Below are positions 42,270 to 49,544 of a stretch of DNA of 64,000 nucleotides, one piece after another. The DNA comes from Phycisphaeraceae bacterium (GTDB taxonomy: Bacteria; Planctomycetota; Phycisphaerae; Phycisphaerales; UBA1924): positions 1 through 64,000 of the forward strand of contig JAHBXE010000009.1 of the NCBI GenBank assembly GCA_019636625.1, in the 5' to 3' direction. The stretch's first letter is position 1. The number at the start of each line of letters is the position of its first letter. Both the position numbers and the translations under genes were made by a program. The notes under the pieces were generated by a model. It searched no databases. It saw only the letters and a list, made by a program, of their open reading frames with translations, and was not told the DNA's origin.

Positions 42270-43088
42270 ATGCAACACCAAACAAGTGCAACGGTCCCCG
42301 CTTTGCTTGTCCTGCTGTTCAACGCCGTCGCCGCGGCCCAGCCGCATTCCGGCGATGTGATCGTGAAACTCGAAGCCGGCCGCCTCATCACCGGACGACT
42401 CGTGCAGGGGAGCGCGTCGTTCCCGTGGCAGGTCGCCGCCGCGACGTTCGGCGACACCGGCATCCCCGGCGCCACCTTCAACCCGGGGTACGACTCCGAG
42501 ATCGGGGCGCTGCCGCCGTCGCAACCGGTCGGCCTCACGATCCGCAAGGCGCTGCGCGCTTGGGACGGCCAGACCTTTTCCGCCATTCCCGCGCAACCGA
42601 CGCCGCCGCGCCTCAACATCATCAAGAACAACGTCACCATTACGACCCCCGTCACCGACCCCGGCTCGTGCGGCGTGGGCGACAGTTTGATCCTGGGCAT
42701 CGTCAACAGCACGGGCAAGATCCACGAGCACCCGGCGTATCAACTTGTGAACCCGGTGGAGGGTGTGTATCTCCTCGAGGTCGAACTGTGGCTCGGCCAG
42801 CCCGGACAGGCCGCGAGCCGACCCGTGTCCATCGTCTTCAACCAGGACTCGGGCGCGTTCGCGCAGGCGGTGGTCTGGGCCGAGGACCGCCTGGGCGCTC
42901 CGTGCTACGCCAACTGCGACGACTCGACGGGCTCGCCGGTGCTGACGGCCAATGACTTTCAGTGTTTCCTCAACCGGTACGCGAGCGGCGCCTGCGAAGC
43001 CAACTGCGATGGCTCCACCGGCTCGCCCGTGCTGACAGCCAACGACTTTCAGTGCTTCCTCAACGCGTACGCGGCGGGTTGCCCGTAG
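42270..43088 (+). CDS. Secreted protein with double dockerin tail, paralogue of the next gene
   Basis: 272 residues; AAGGA lies 10 nt before the ATG. A signal peptide (LLVLLFNAVAAAQ) precedes a domain of about 190 residues with landmarks HSGDVIVKLEAGRLITG, LTIRKALRAWDG and NPVEGVYLLEVEL. Two dockerin-like units close it (NCDDSTGSPVLTANDFQCFL; then NCDGSTGSPVL) ending AAGCP. The domain matches the following gene's domain in order and wording but with another C-terminal tail. Its place in a metal-type operon suggests a role in metal acquisition at the surface; this is inference. Confidence 0.75.
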   Translation: MQHQTSATVPALLVLLFNAVAAAQPHSGDVIVKLEAGRLITGRLVQGSASFPWQVAAATFGDTGIPGATFNPGYDSEIGALPPSQPVGLTIRKALRAWDGQTFSAIPAQPTPPRLNIIKNNVTITTPVTDPGSCGVGDSLILGIVNSTGKIHEHPAYQLVNPVEGVYLLEVELWLGQPGQAASRPVSIVFNQDSGAFAQAVVWAEDRLGAPCYANCDDSTGSPVLTANDFQCFLNRYASGACEANCDGSTGSPVLTANDFQCFLNAYAAGCP

Positions 43089-43173
43089 CCGCTCACCCTT
43101 CCCTCATCCCCCACCGCGCGTTGACATTCCCCGCTGGAGTTTGAGAGACATGCACAAGAGAAAGGACCGCACC

Positions 43174-43857
43174 ATGCGTTTGCTTTCCCTCATCGTCGCC
43201 TGCACCGCCGCCTCCGCCTCAGCCGACCACTTCGATATCGGCGCTCTCGTTTCCGACGGCCGGATTGAAACCTGGGCGGCGGACCACACCTTTGGGCAGT
43301 ACTTCAACCCCGAACGGGTCTTTGCCGGAGAGATGGACATGATCGCCGGAAGCGTGGTCGGGGATGAGCCCGGCTTCTACTTCCAGAACGGCACCGTGTT
43401 CGGGGGTGCGTTCGTCGGATTCAACATCCGGGCTGCGCTGCGGGTGTGGGACCCGCTGGCTCCATCCAACGCCCCGGGCACGAACTTCCAGGTCATGCCC
43501 CCCTCCACGCTCACGTTCGGCGACAGCGTGCTGGGAACCGTGACCACGCCAACCTTCGACCCGCCCTCGCCGATCACCGGGCTGCAGGTGCTCATCCCCT
43601 CCATGGGCGTTGACTTTCACTTCCCGATGACGCTGAACAACCCGGCCGAGGGCATCTTCCTCGTCGAACTGGAACTCCGCACCAGTCTCGCCGGCGTGCA
43701 GAACTCGGCGCCGTTCTGGTTGGTGCTCAACTACGGCATGGATGAACCCGAACACGAGCGCGCGGTGGACTTTGTGAAGGAGCACATCGTGCCGGCGCCC
43801 GGAACGGCGGCGATGCTCGGCCTCGCAGCCCTTTGCCTGCGCCGGCGCCGATCCTGA
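43174..43857 (+). CDS. Secreted protein with PEP-CTERM tail, paralogue of the previous gene
   Basis: 227 residues. The ATG with AAAGGA 7 nt upstream starts the signal peptide (LLSLIVACTAASASADHF); earlier in-frame ATGs would extend it with charged residues. Domain landmarks align with the dockerin gene before it: HFDIGALVSDGRIETW, FNIRAALRVWDP, NPAEGIFLVELEL and FWLVLNYG. The C terminus is PAPGTAAMLGLAALCLRRRR, a PEP-CTERM-type signal. The pair thus represents one domain delivered to the envelope by two different sorting routes. Substrate is unknown. Confidence 0.75.
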   Translation: MRLLSLIVACTAASASADHFDIGALVSDGRIETWAADHTFGQYFNPERVFAGEMDMIAGSVVGDEPGFYFQNGTVFGGAFVGFNIRAALRVWDPLAPSNAPGTNFQVMPPSTLTFGDSVLGTVTTPTFDPPSPITGLQVLIPSMGVDFHFPMTLNNPAEGIFLVELELRTSLAGVQNSAPFWLVLNYGMDEPEHERAVDFVKEHIVPAPGTAAMLGLAALCLRRRRS

Positions 43858-43891
43858 CCCGATCCGCCCATCGAGACTGCTAACGGAAGGG

Positions 43892-45376
43892 CTAGTCCTC
43901 CGTCTTCGGCTTGACCAGCGGGACCAGTTCCTCCATGCCCGGCAGGTTCCGAGCCGGCGCGAGCCCGAGGGCCGCGACCACGATCCCATGCAAATCTGTG
44001 TTGTCCACCACAGGGCCGATCGCTTCGCTCCCCGGCCCGGTCGCCAGCAGCTCGACGGCGTCCGATGTGTGGTTCGGGCTGACAAACCCGACGCCGAAGT
44101 GATCCGCCAGGATGGAGCCGAGCACGAATGTCCATACGTTCGCCGCGGCGAAGGGCACGGCCCGCTTGCCCCGGAGGGAACTGGTCAGGATCCCGAGTTC
44201 CGTTTCGCCCAGTTTCACGCCCAGCGCCTCTTCCACCAGGCCGGGCGCGGCCTTGACCTTCTCATCCGCGGAGCTTCGGAGCGACATCTGGTCGTAGACC
44301 CACTCGAACGACTTGCGCGGCGTCGCGGGAGCCGCCAGCCGATCGAACGCGGCCCGTCCACGTGCGCCGTATAACGTGATCCCCGGATTCGCGTTGGCGT
44401 GGTCCGTGGTAATGACCAGCAGCGTGTCGTCTCGCCCGGCAATGAACTTCTCCACCACGCCGATTGTCTCGTCAAACTCCGCCTGCTCGCAGATAAGCGC
44501 GTAGGCATCGGACGAGTGGGCCGCATGGTCGACGCGACCGCCCTCGATCTGCAGCACGAATCCGTCCGCCGATCTTGACAGGATCTGCAGCGCCCGTTCC
44601 GTCATCACTGGCAGCGACGGGATCGACGCATCGCGGTCGGTCACGAACGGGAGGTGGTGCCGCGAGAACACGCCGATCAGGCGCGCTACCGCCAACGTAT
44701 CCACCGCGCCAAGCCCCGCGGCGTCCTTCACAACCGCCGCGCCCCGCACCTGGGCCAGCAGTTCATCCGTTACGTACTTCGTCCCACCGCCCAGCAGCAC
44801 ATCGATCCCCCGCGAGAGCTGCTGGGCCGCGATTTCCTTCTCCATGTCACGCAGCGGCACGTTGGCGCTGAACCCCGCGGGGGTCGCGTGCGTGATGCGC
44901 GTCGTGGTGACCAGCCCGGTCTTCTTCCCGTTCTGCGCCGCGTGGATGCACAAGGGCACGTGCTGGCGGCCGTCGGGCGTGATGTTGATCGCGCCGTTGG
45001 TGTGCTTGAACCCGCTCCCCCAGGCCGCGGCGGCGGCGGCCGAGTCGGTCACCGGTCCGTCCGCGGAATGCGTGGTCTGCAGCGAGCGTCGAAAGGCGGG
45101 GTCCGACGCCAGGCGAAGCCAGTTGGACCGGCGACCCTCCATCTTCTGCAGGTACAGATCCGCGAGGGTCAACGTGCCGGCGCTCATCCCGTCCGACACC
45201 ATGAAGATCAGGTTCCGGGCCTTGCGGGTGACCCGCGGCGGCGGCAGTGGGCGGCCGAGCGATGGCCGACCTGTCCCAGCGAGAGCAGCGCCGAGCGCCA
45301 TCGCCCCCATGGCGGCGCGCCGGGAGAGCCGTGGCGAGAGGAGTTGCGCTTCCATCTGTTCGGCGATGGCGGACAT
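43892..45376 (-). CDS. Alkaline phosphatase (PhoA family), Tat-type signal
   Basis: 494 residues from ATG 45376. The N terminus has a twin-Arg signal (LSRRAAMGAMALGAALAG), so it is exported folded. PhoA residues are all visible: metal Asp in IFMVSDGMSAG, catalytic Ser in VTDSAAAAAAWGSG, Thr in THATPAGF, metal ligands in EGGRVDHAAHSSDA and TTDHANANPG, and the last His in NHTSDAVELLATGPGS. It hydrolyses phosphomonoesters in the periplasm with two Zn and one Mg. It converges on the metal-type operon; any regulatory tie to that operon is speculative. Confidence 0.9.
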   Translation of the reverse strand: MSAIAEQMEAQLLSPRLSRRAAMGAMALGAALAGTGRPSLGRPLPPPRVTRKARNLIFMVSDGMSAGTLTLADLYLQKMEGRRSNWLRLASDPAFRRSLQTTHSADGPVTDSAAAAAAWGSGFKHTNGAINITPDGRQHVPLCIHAAQNGKKTGLVTTTRITHATPAGFSANVPLRDMEKEIAAQQLSRGIDVLLGGGTKYVTDELLAQVRGAAVVKDAAGLGAVDTLAVARLIGVFSRHHLPFVTDRDASIPSLPVMTERALQILSRSADGFVLQIEGGRVDHAAHSSDAYALICEQAEFDETIGVVEKFIAGRDDTLLVITTDHANANPGITLYGARGRAAFDRLAAPATPRKSFEWVYDQMSLRSSADEKVKAAPGLVEEALGVKLGETELGILTSSLRGKRAVPFAAANVWTFVLGSILADHFGVGFVSPNHTSDAVELLATGPGSEAIGPVVDNTDLHGIVVAALGLAPARNLPGMEELVPLVKPKTED

Positions 45377-45438
45377 CGGCAAAGCCTAGCGGGCCCACCC
45401 CGGGGCCGAGCCCATCGGTTCGTCAAGGAGGCGCGAAA

Positions 45439-46608
45439 TCACGCCGGGGAACCCACGAGCGCGGCGTTGGTCGGGAACCGCTGCACTGCAGCGAGCAGCT
45501 GCTCCACCTGCTGGGGCGGGGGCATGTTGATGAGCCGTCGGCGAAGGGCGGTAACGGTCTTGAGCTCCTGCTCGGGCATGAGCAGGTTCTCCTTCCGCGT
45601 CCCGCTCGCCGCGAGGTTGATCGCGGGGAACAGCCGTCGCTCGGCGATCTTGCGGTCGAGGATCAGTTCCATGTTGCCGGTGCCCTTGAACTCCTCGAAG
45701 ATGACCTGGTCGCCCTGGCTCCCGGTGTCGACAAGGCAACTGGCCACGATCGTCAGGCTCCCGGCTTCCTCCGTGTTGCGGGCGGAACCGAAGATCTGCT
45801 TGGGCACTTCGAGGGCGCGACTGTCAATCCCGCCGCTGAGGGTCCGGCCCGAGCTCGAGTGTTTCCGCGAGCGATTGAACGCCCGTCCCAGACGGGTCAG
45901 TGAATCGAGCAGGATGACGATGTGCTTGCCCGCCAGCACCATGTGCCGCGCGTACTCGATCGTCTGGGTCGCGACCGCGATGTGACGCTCGACGTCGTGA
46001 TCGTTGCTGGATGCCACGACTCGGCATCGATTGCTCACGACCTGGACCCACGGCCCGACGCCCGGGCGCGGCATGGGGGCCGACGGAATCGGCTCGGCCG
46101 TCTGCGCCATTCCCGGAATGTCCCCCACCGGCGGCGGGGCGAGGTCCGCGATGACCTGGGCAAAGGTCCGTCGAAAGTCGGTGACTTCTTCCGGGCGCTC
46201 GTCCACGAGCATCAGGATGAGTTCGACATCTGGATGGTTGCGGAGAATGGCCGTCCCGATGTCCTTGAGGAGGGTGGTCTTGCCCGCCTTGGGCGGCGAG
46301 ACGATGAGGCCTCGCTGCCCCCGCCCGATCGGACAGAACAGGTCCACCAACCGACAGGCCGGCGGGCACCCGGGGTACTCGAGCGTCAGCCGCGGCTGCG
46401 GATCGATCGACGTGAGTTCCTCAAAGGTCTTGTTCACCAGCGGGACCGGAGGGCGATCAAGCCCGAACGCGGCCAGCGCCGGCGGAACGCCGCCCGGCGA
46501 CGGTGCGGGTTGCGGGTGCGATTGACCATTGACGTGCTGAGGGGCGAGGCCCTGTGGCCCGCCTCCGCCGCGGCGCCTGCGGCGCCGACGCCTTGAACCA
46601 ACTCTCAC
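45439..46608 (-). CDS. rho: Transcription termination factor Rho, N-terminally short
   Basis: 389 residues, GTG start with GGAGG 6 nt upstream. The helicase part is intact: PIGRGQRGLIVSPPKAGKTT (P-loop near residue 106), LVDERPEEVTDFRR (Walker B region), LLDSLTRLGRAFNR, GRTLSGGIDSRALEVPKQIF and GTGNMELILDRKIAERRLFP (Arg finger region). Two things are odd. The primary RNA-binding OB-fold that normally precedes NKxxFEELT is missing, replaced by an Arg8 tract and a disordered Pro-rich segment. About 45 extra residues (150-195) are inserted before the VVASSNDHDVERH loop. It may be the sole Rho or a paralogue. Confidence 0.85.
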   Translation of the reverse strand: MRVGSRRRRRRRRGGGGPQGLAPQHVNGQSHPQPAPSPGGVPPALAAFGLDRPPVPLVNKTFEELTSIDPQPRLTLEYPGCPPACRLVDLFCPIGRGQRGLIVSPPKAGKTTLLKDIGTAILRNHPDVELILMLVDERPEEVTDFRRTFAQVIADLAPPPVGDIPGMAQTAEPIPSAPMPRPGVGPWVQVVSNRCRVVASSNDHDVERHIAVATQTIEYARHMVLAGKHIVILLDSLTRLGRAFNRSRKHSSSGRTLSGGIDSRALEVPKQIFGSARNTEEAGSLTIVASCLVDTGSQGDQVIFEEFKGTGNMELILDRKIAERRLFPAINLAASGTRKENLLMPEQELKTVTALRRRLINMPPPQQVEQLLAAVQRFPTNAALVGSPA

Positions 46609-47172
46609 GCGAAACCTCCAACCCCTTCCGCCAATGACCTTCCATCCCTGGAAACGCGCCCACCTTCACCCGCAAGAGGCGGGCGAAGACGGACCCCTGT
46701 GGTCCACCCGGCGCGCACGGTCCGGCGATTTTCGAGCAAAGTGCGCTGGGGCTGTGTGATCACGCCCGGCAGCGTCCTGAATACGAGACTGAACTTCGAT
46801 CTCTCGGGCGAGCCCGCGGCTCGGCAGCCTCAACAGATTCATCCGACTTGAGGCGTCGAGCACGTTCCCGTTGCGGGCTGCTCATGTGTACTAGAGCAAA
46901 CCTGGCACAGAAAGTCAAGTAAGGGTACGGTGAAGGGGCCGCCGAGGTTCCGCCGCGGCGGCGGCCTCGATGGCCCGGTACGTATCGGCGCGATGCGCCG
47001 ACCGCTTTGACAATCTTCCGACGGATGGGCCGTTAGGATGTGGCGTTTCCCGAATGGAGACCCGAATCCTGCCGATCGAAAGAACCCGACGCCAGCCGCG
47101 TTCGTCCGAGACCATCCAACGGCACGGACTCCGGCTTCGATGAGAACCAACCCGCTGCTTGCCTGACCTCCG
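46609..47172. other. Gene-free stretch between divergent rho and ptsI
   Basis: About 560 bp with no convincing gene. It includes a strong GC hairpin near 46937-46965 (GGCCGCCG pairing with CGGCGGCC). A TTGACA at 47007 lacks a -10 at normal spacing. The long leader in front of rho is compatible with autoregulation, as known for rho in other bacteria, but no specific element is identified. Confidence 0.5.
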
Positions 47173-48939
47173 ATGCAACTGATCAAGGGAATCCCTGTCT
47201 CGCCCGGCGTCGTTATAGGACGCATCTTCGCCCTCGATGATGAGCGGCAGAAGATCGCCCGTCGCGCCATTCCCGCCGCGGGCGTCGCTGCGGAGCTGGC
47301 GCGACTCGACGGCGCGATCAAGGCTTCGATCCGCGAGCTGGAGCTTGTGCGCGACCAGGCCGAGAAGGCCATGGGGGCCGAGGCCGCCAAGATTTTCCAC
47401 TTCCACATCGGGATGCTGGGGGACAAGTCGCTCATCGGGCCCATGCGGGCGATGATCGAGAAGCAACTCGTCGTGGCGGAGTTTGCCGTCTTCCAGACCT
47501 TCTCCGAATGGGCCGCGCGGTTCCGCGCGATGAAGGACTCGGCCTTTACGACCAAGGCCAACGATCTTGAAGACCTTTCGTCCCGCGTGCTCCGCCACTT
47601 GATCGGCGAACACCGCACCCGCCTCAACGAGCTGAACCATCAGGCCGTCGTCGTCGCCCCGGACCTCACCCCATCGCAGGCCGCCGGCTTTGACCGGGGC
47701 AAGGTCGTGGCGTTCGCCACGGACCTTGGCGGGCGGACGGGCCACACATCGATCGTCGCCCGGGCCCTGGGCATCCCCGCGGTCGTGGGGTGCGGCAACG
47801 TCACGACCCACGCCACCGATGGCACGACCGTGATCATCGACGGGGACCGGGGCGTGGTCATCATCGATCCCGATGCTCGCCAGCTCAGCGAGTACCAGGC
47901 GTATATCGAGCAGCGCAAGGTCTTCCAGCTCTCGCTGGATGAACTGGCCGGGCTCGAGAGCATCACCCGCGACGGCGTGGAGATTGAGCTCCTCGGAAAT
48001 ATCGAGTTTCCGCAGGAAATCCCGCTCGTTCTCAAGTGCGGCGGGGAAGGTGTGGGTCTGTACCGGACCGAGTTCCTGTACCTGACGCGGGAAGAGGAGC
48101 CAACGGAGGAGGAGCACTTTGCCGCCTACAGCGAGTGCGTCCGCCACCTGGCGGGGCGCACGCTCGTCATCCGCACCATGGACCTTGGCGCCGACAAGTA
48201 CACCCAGCGCCAGCAGGAGCAGCCCGAACGCAACCCCTTCCTCGGCCTCCGCTCCATCCGGTACTGCCTCAAGAACTTGCCGATGTTCAAGACCCAGCTC
48301 CGGGCCATTCTCCGCGCCTCGGCCCTGGGCCCGCTGAAGATCATGTTCCCCCTCGTCACCAGCACGCAGGAGCTCCGACAGGCCAAGTGGGTCCTGCGGG
48401 AAGTGATGGAGGACCTTTCGGAAGAGGGCATCGCCTACAACCCGGAGGTGGATGTCGGGATGATGGTCGAGGTCCCGTCGGTCGCGGTGATGGCGGACAC
48501 CTTCGCCCGCGAGGTGGACTTCTTCTCGATCGGCACCAACGACCTGGTGCAGTACACGCTCGCCGTCGATCGGACCAACGAACGCGTCGCCTCCATGTTC
48601 AGCCCGGCCCACCCGGCCGTGATCAAGCTCATCAAGGACGTCGCTCGCGTCTCCCGCCGGCGGGGGGTTCCGCTCTCGTGCTGCGGCGAAGCGGCGGGCG
48701 ACCCGGAGTACGCGATCCTGCTCATCGGCCTGGGCGTCCGGACCCTCTCCGCGACGGCCGCTTCCATTCCTCCCCTCAAGCGGCTCGTGCGCAGCGTCAC
48801 GATCGAGGAGTGCGAGAAGATCGCGCGAAAGGCCCTCTCCCTCGACTCGGACGTGTCCGTCGCCGCGTTCCTCCGGGACCAGACCCGGAAGATCCTCCCC
48901 GAGGCGTTTGATGGCCGGAGCATCGAAGAGCGGGCCTGA
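47173..48939 (+). CDS. ptsI: PtsI, phosphoenolpyruvate-protein phosphotransferase (Enzyme I)
   Basis: 588 residues. The N-terminal domain begins GIPVSPGVVIGRIFALDD; the active His is H191 in GGRTGHTSIVARALGIPAVV, which takes phosphate from PEP and gives it to HPr. The PEP-binding barrel shows GVGLYRTEFLYLTREEEPTE, TMDLGADKY, NPFLGLRSIRYCL, MVEVPSVAVMAD, FFSIGTNDLVQYTLAVDR and LSCCGEAAGDPE. Length and residue positions agree with E. coli Enzyme I. No HPr or EII genes are here, so it may serve a regulatory PTS, as is common outside the gut bacteria. Confidence 0.95.
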   Translation: MQLIKGIPVSPGVVIGRIFALDDERQKIARRAIPAAGVAAELARLDGAIKASIRELELVRDQAEKAMGAEAAKIFHFHIGMLGDKSLIGPMRAMIEKQLVVAEFAVFQTFSEWAARFRAMKDSAFTTKANDLEDLSSRVLRHLIGEHRTRLNELNHQAVVVAPDLTPSQAAGFDRGKVVAFATDLGGRTGHTSIVARALGIPAVVGCGNVTTHATDGTTVIIDGDRGVVIIDPDARQLSEYQAYIEQRKVFQLSLDELAGLESITRDGVEIELLGNIEFPQEIPLVLKCGGEGVGLYRTEFLYLTREEEPTEEEHFAAYSECVRHLAGRTLVIRTMDLGADKYTQRQQEQPERNPFLGLRSIRYCLKNLPMFKTQLRAILRASALGPLKIMFPLVTSTQELRQAKWVLREVMEDLSEEGIAYNPEVDVGMMVEVPSVAVMADTFAREVDFFSIGTNDLVQYTLAVDRTNERVASMFSPAHPAVIKLIKDVARVSRRRGVPLSCCGEAAGDPEYAILLIGLGVRTLSATAASIPPLKRLVRSVTIEECEKIARKALSLDSDVSVAAFLRDQTRKILPEAFDGRSIEERA

Positions 48940-49544
48940 ACCCTTTCCTTCCGGGGCCACGAGCGGGGTTTTGGGCCGATTCTGCGCCCAATTGACAGGT
49001 TCGGGCCAAGACCAGCCGACCGCGATACGATAGTGGTTGTAGCGACGCCCGCCGCCTGATCGCGGCCGAGTCGATTCCGAAGTCCCCGCCGCGAGTCGGC
49101 GCGGACACGACAGATCATCCCCGAAGCGTTCGACGGACGGAAGTCGATCCACGGGCAGCACGGTGTGCGGGGTGTTCCCGACCATCGGCCCGACGCCTCG
49201 GGAAAGAACATCGGTGCGGCGCCCTCGCGGCGGCTGCCCGAAGATCAGCCGATTCGACTCCCGTGCCCGCCCAACGGCCCGCGCGGTTTCAAGAGGACGA
49301 GTCGTTCCGCCGGTGGCTCGAGGCACATGCCCGGCCCCAGCGCGGACCAAGGATGGATCGGGGCCTCGCCCCATCCTTCCCCAGGCCCTTCGAGGCTCCC
49401 GCCACGCGTCGCCCACCTCGGGTTCGCGGCGCTTCAACGTGCGACTTTCAGATCCAGCCACCAGCGTGTACTCCGGCGCACCTCGCGCCGGCGCGGTGTC
49501 GCTCGCACCACCTCCGCGGACCCTCGCCTATTGAGGGGTCCAGT
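48940..49544 (+). other. Long leader region in front of RNase E/G
   Basis: About 600 bp between ptsI and the RNase start. An in-frame upward extension of the RNase frame exists (ATG at 49263), but it encodes a low-complexity Arg/Pro-rich string and lacks a ribosome site. The stretch includes a bulged hairpin near 49350-49382 (AAGGAT and GGGGC against GCCCC and ATCCTT). In other bacteria the rne leader is long and used for self-control; the same is possible here. Confidence 0.45.
49108..49150 (+). repeat. Decayed partial copy of the ptsI 3' end
   Basis: ATCATCCCCGAAGCGTTCGA and the next bases match the ptsI end at 48891-48918 (22 of 28 positions). The local translation contains IIPEAFDGRKS against ILPEAFDGRS in PtsI. 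It lies about 220 bp downstream and probably results from an old tandem duplication. Confidence 0.5.

Noticed and set aside
47007..47039. TTGACA and TAGGAT upstream of ptsI as a promoter
   Set aside because: The spacing is 21 bp, outside the working range.
48992..49031. TTGACA and TACGAT in the RNase leader as a promoter
   Set aside because: The elements are 28 bp apart and no other -35 fits the -10.
46915..49461. Minus-strand open frame of 848 codons
   Set aside because: It is antisense to ptsI, whose catalytic motifs are complete on the plus strand.
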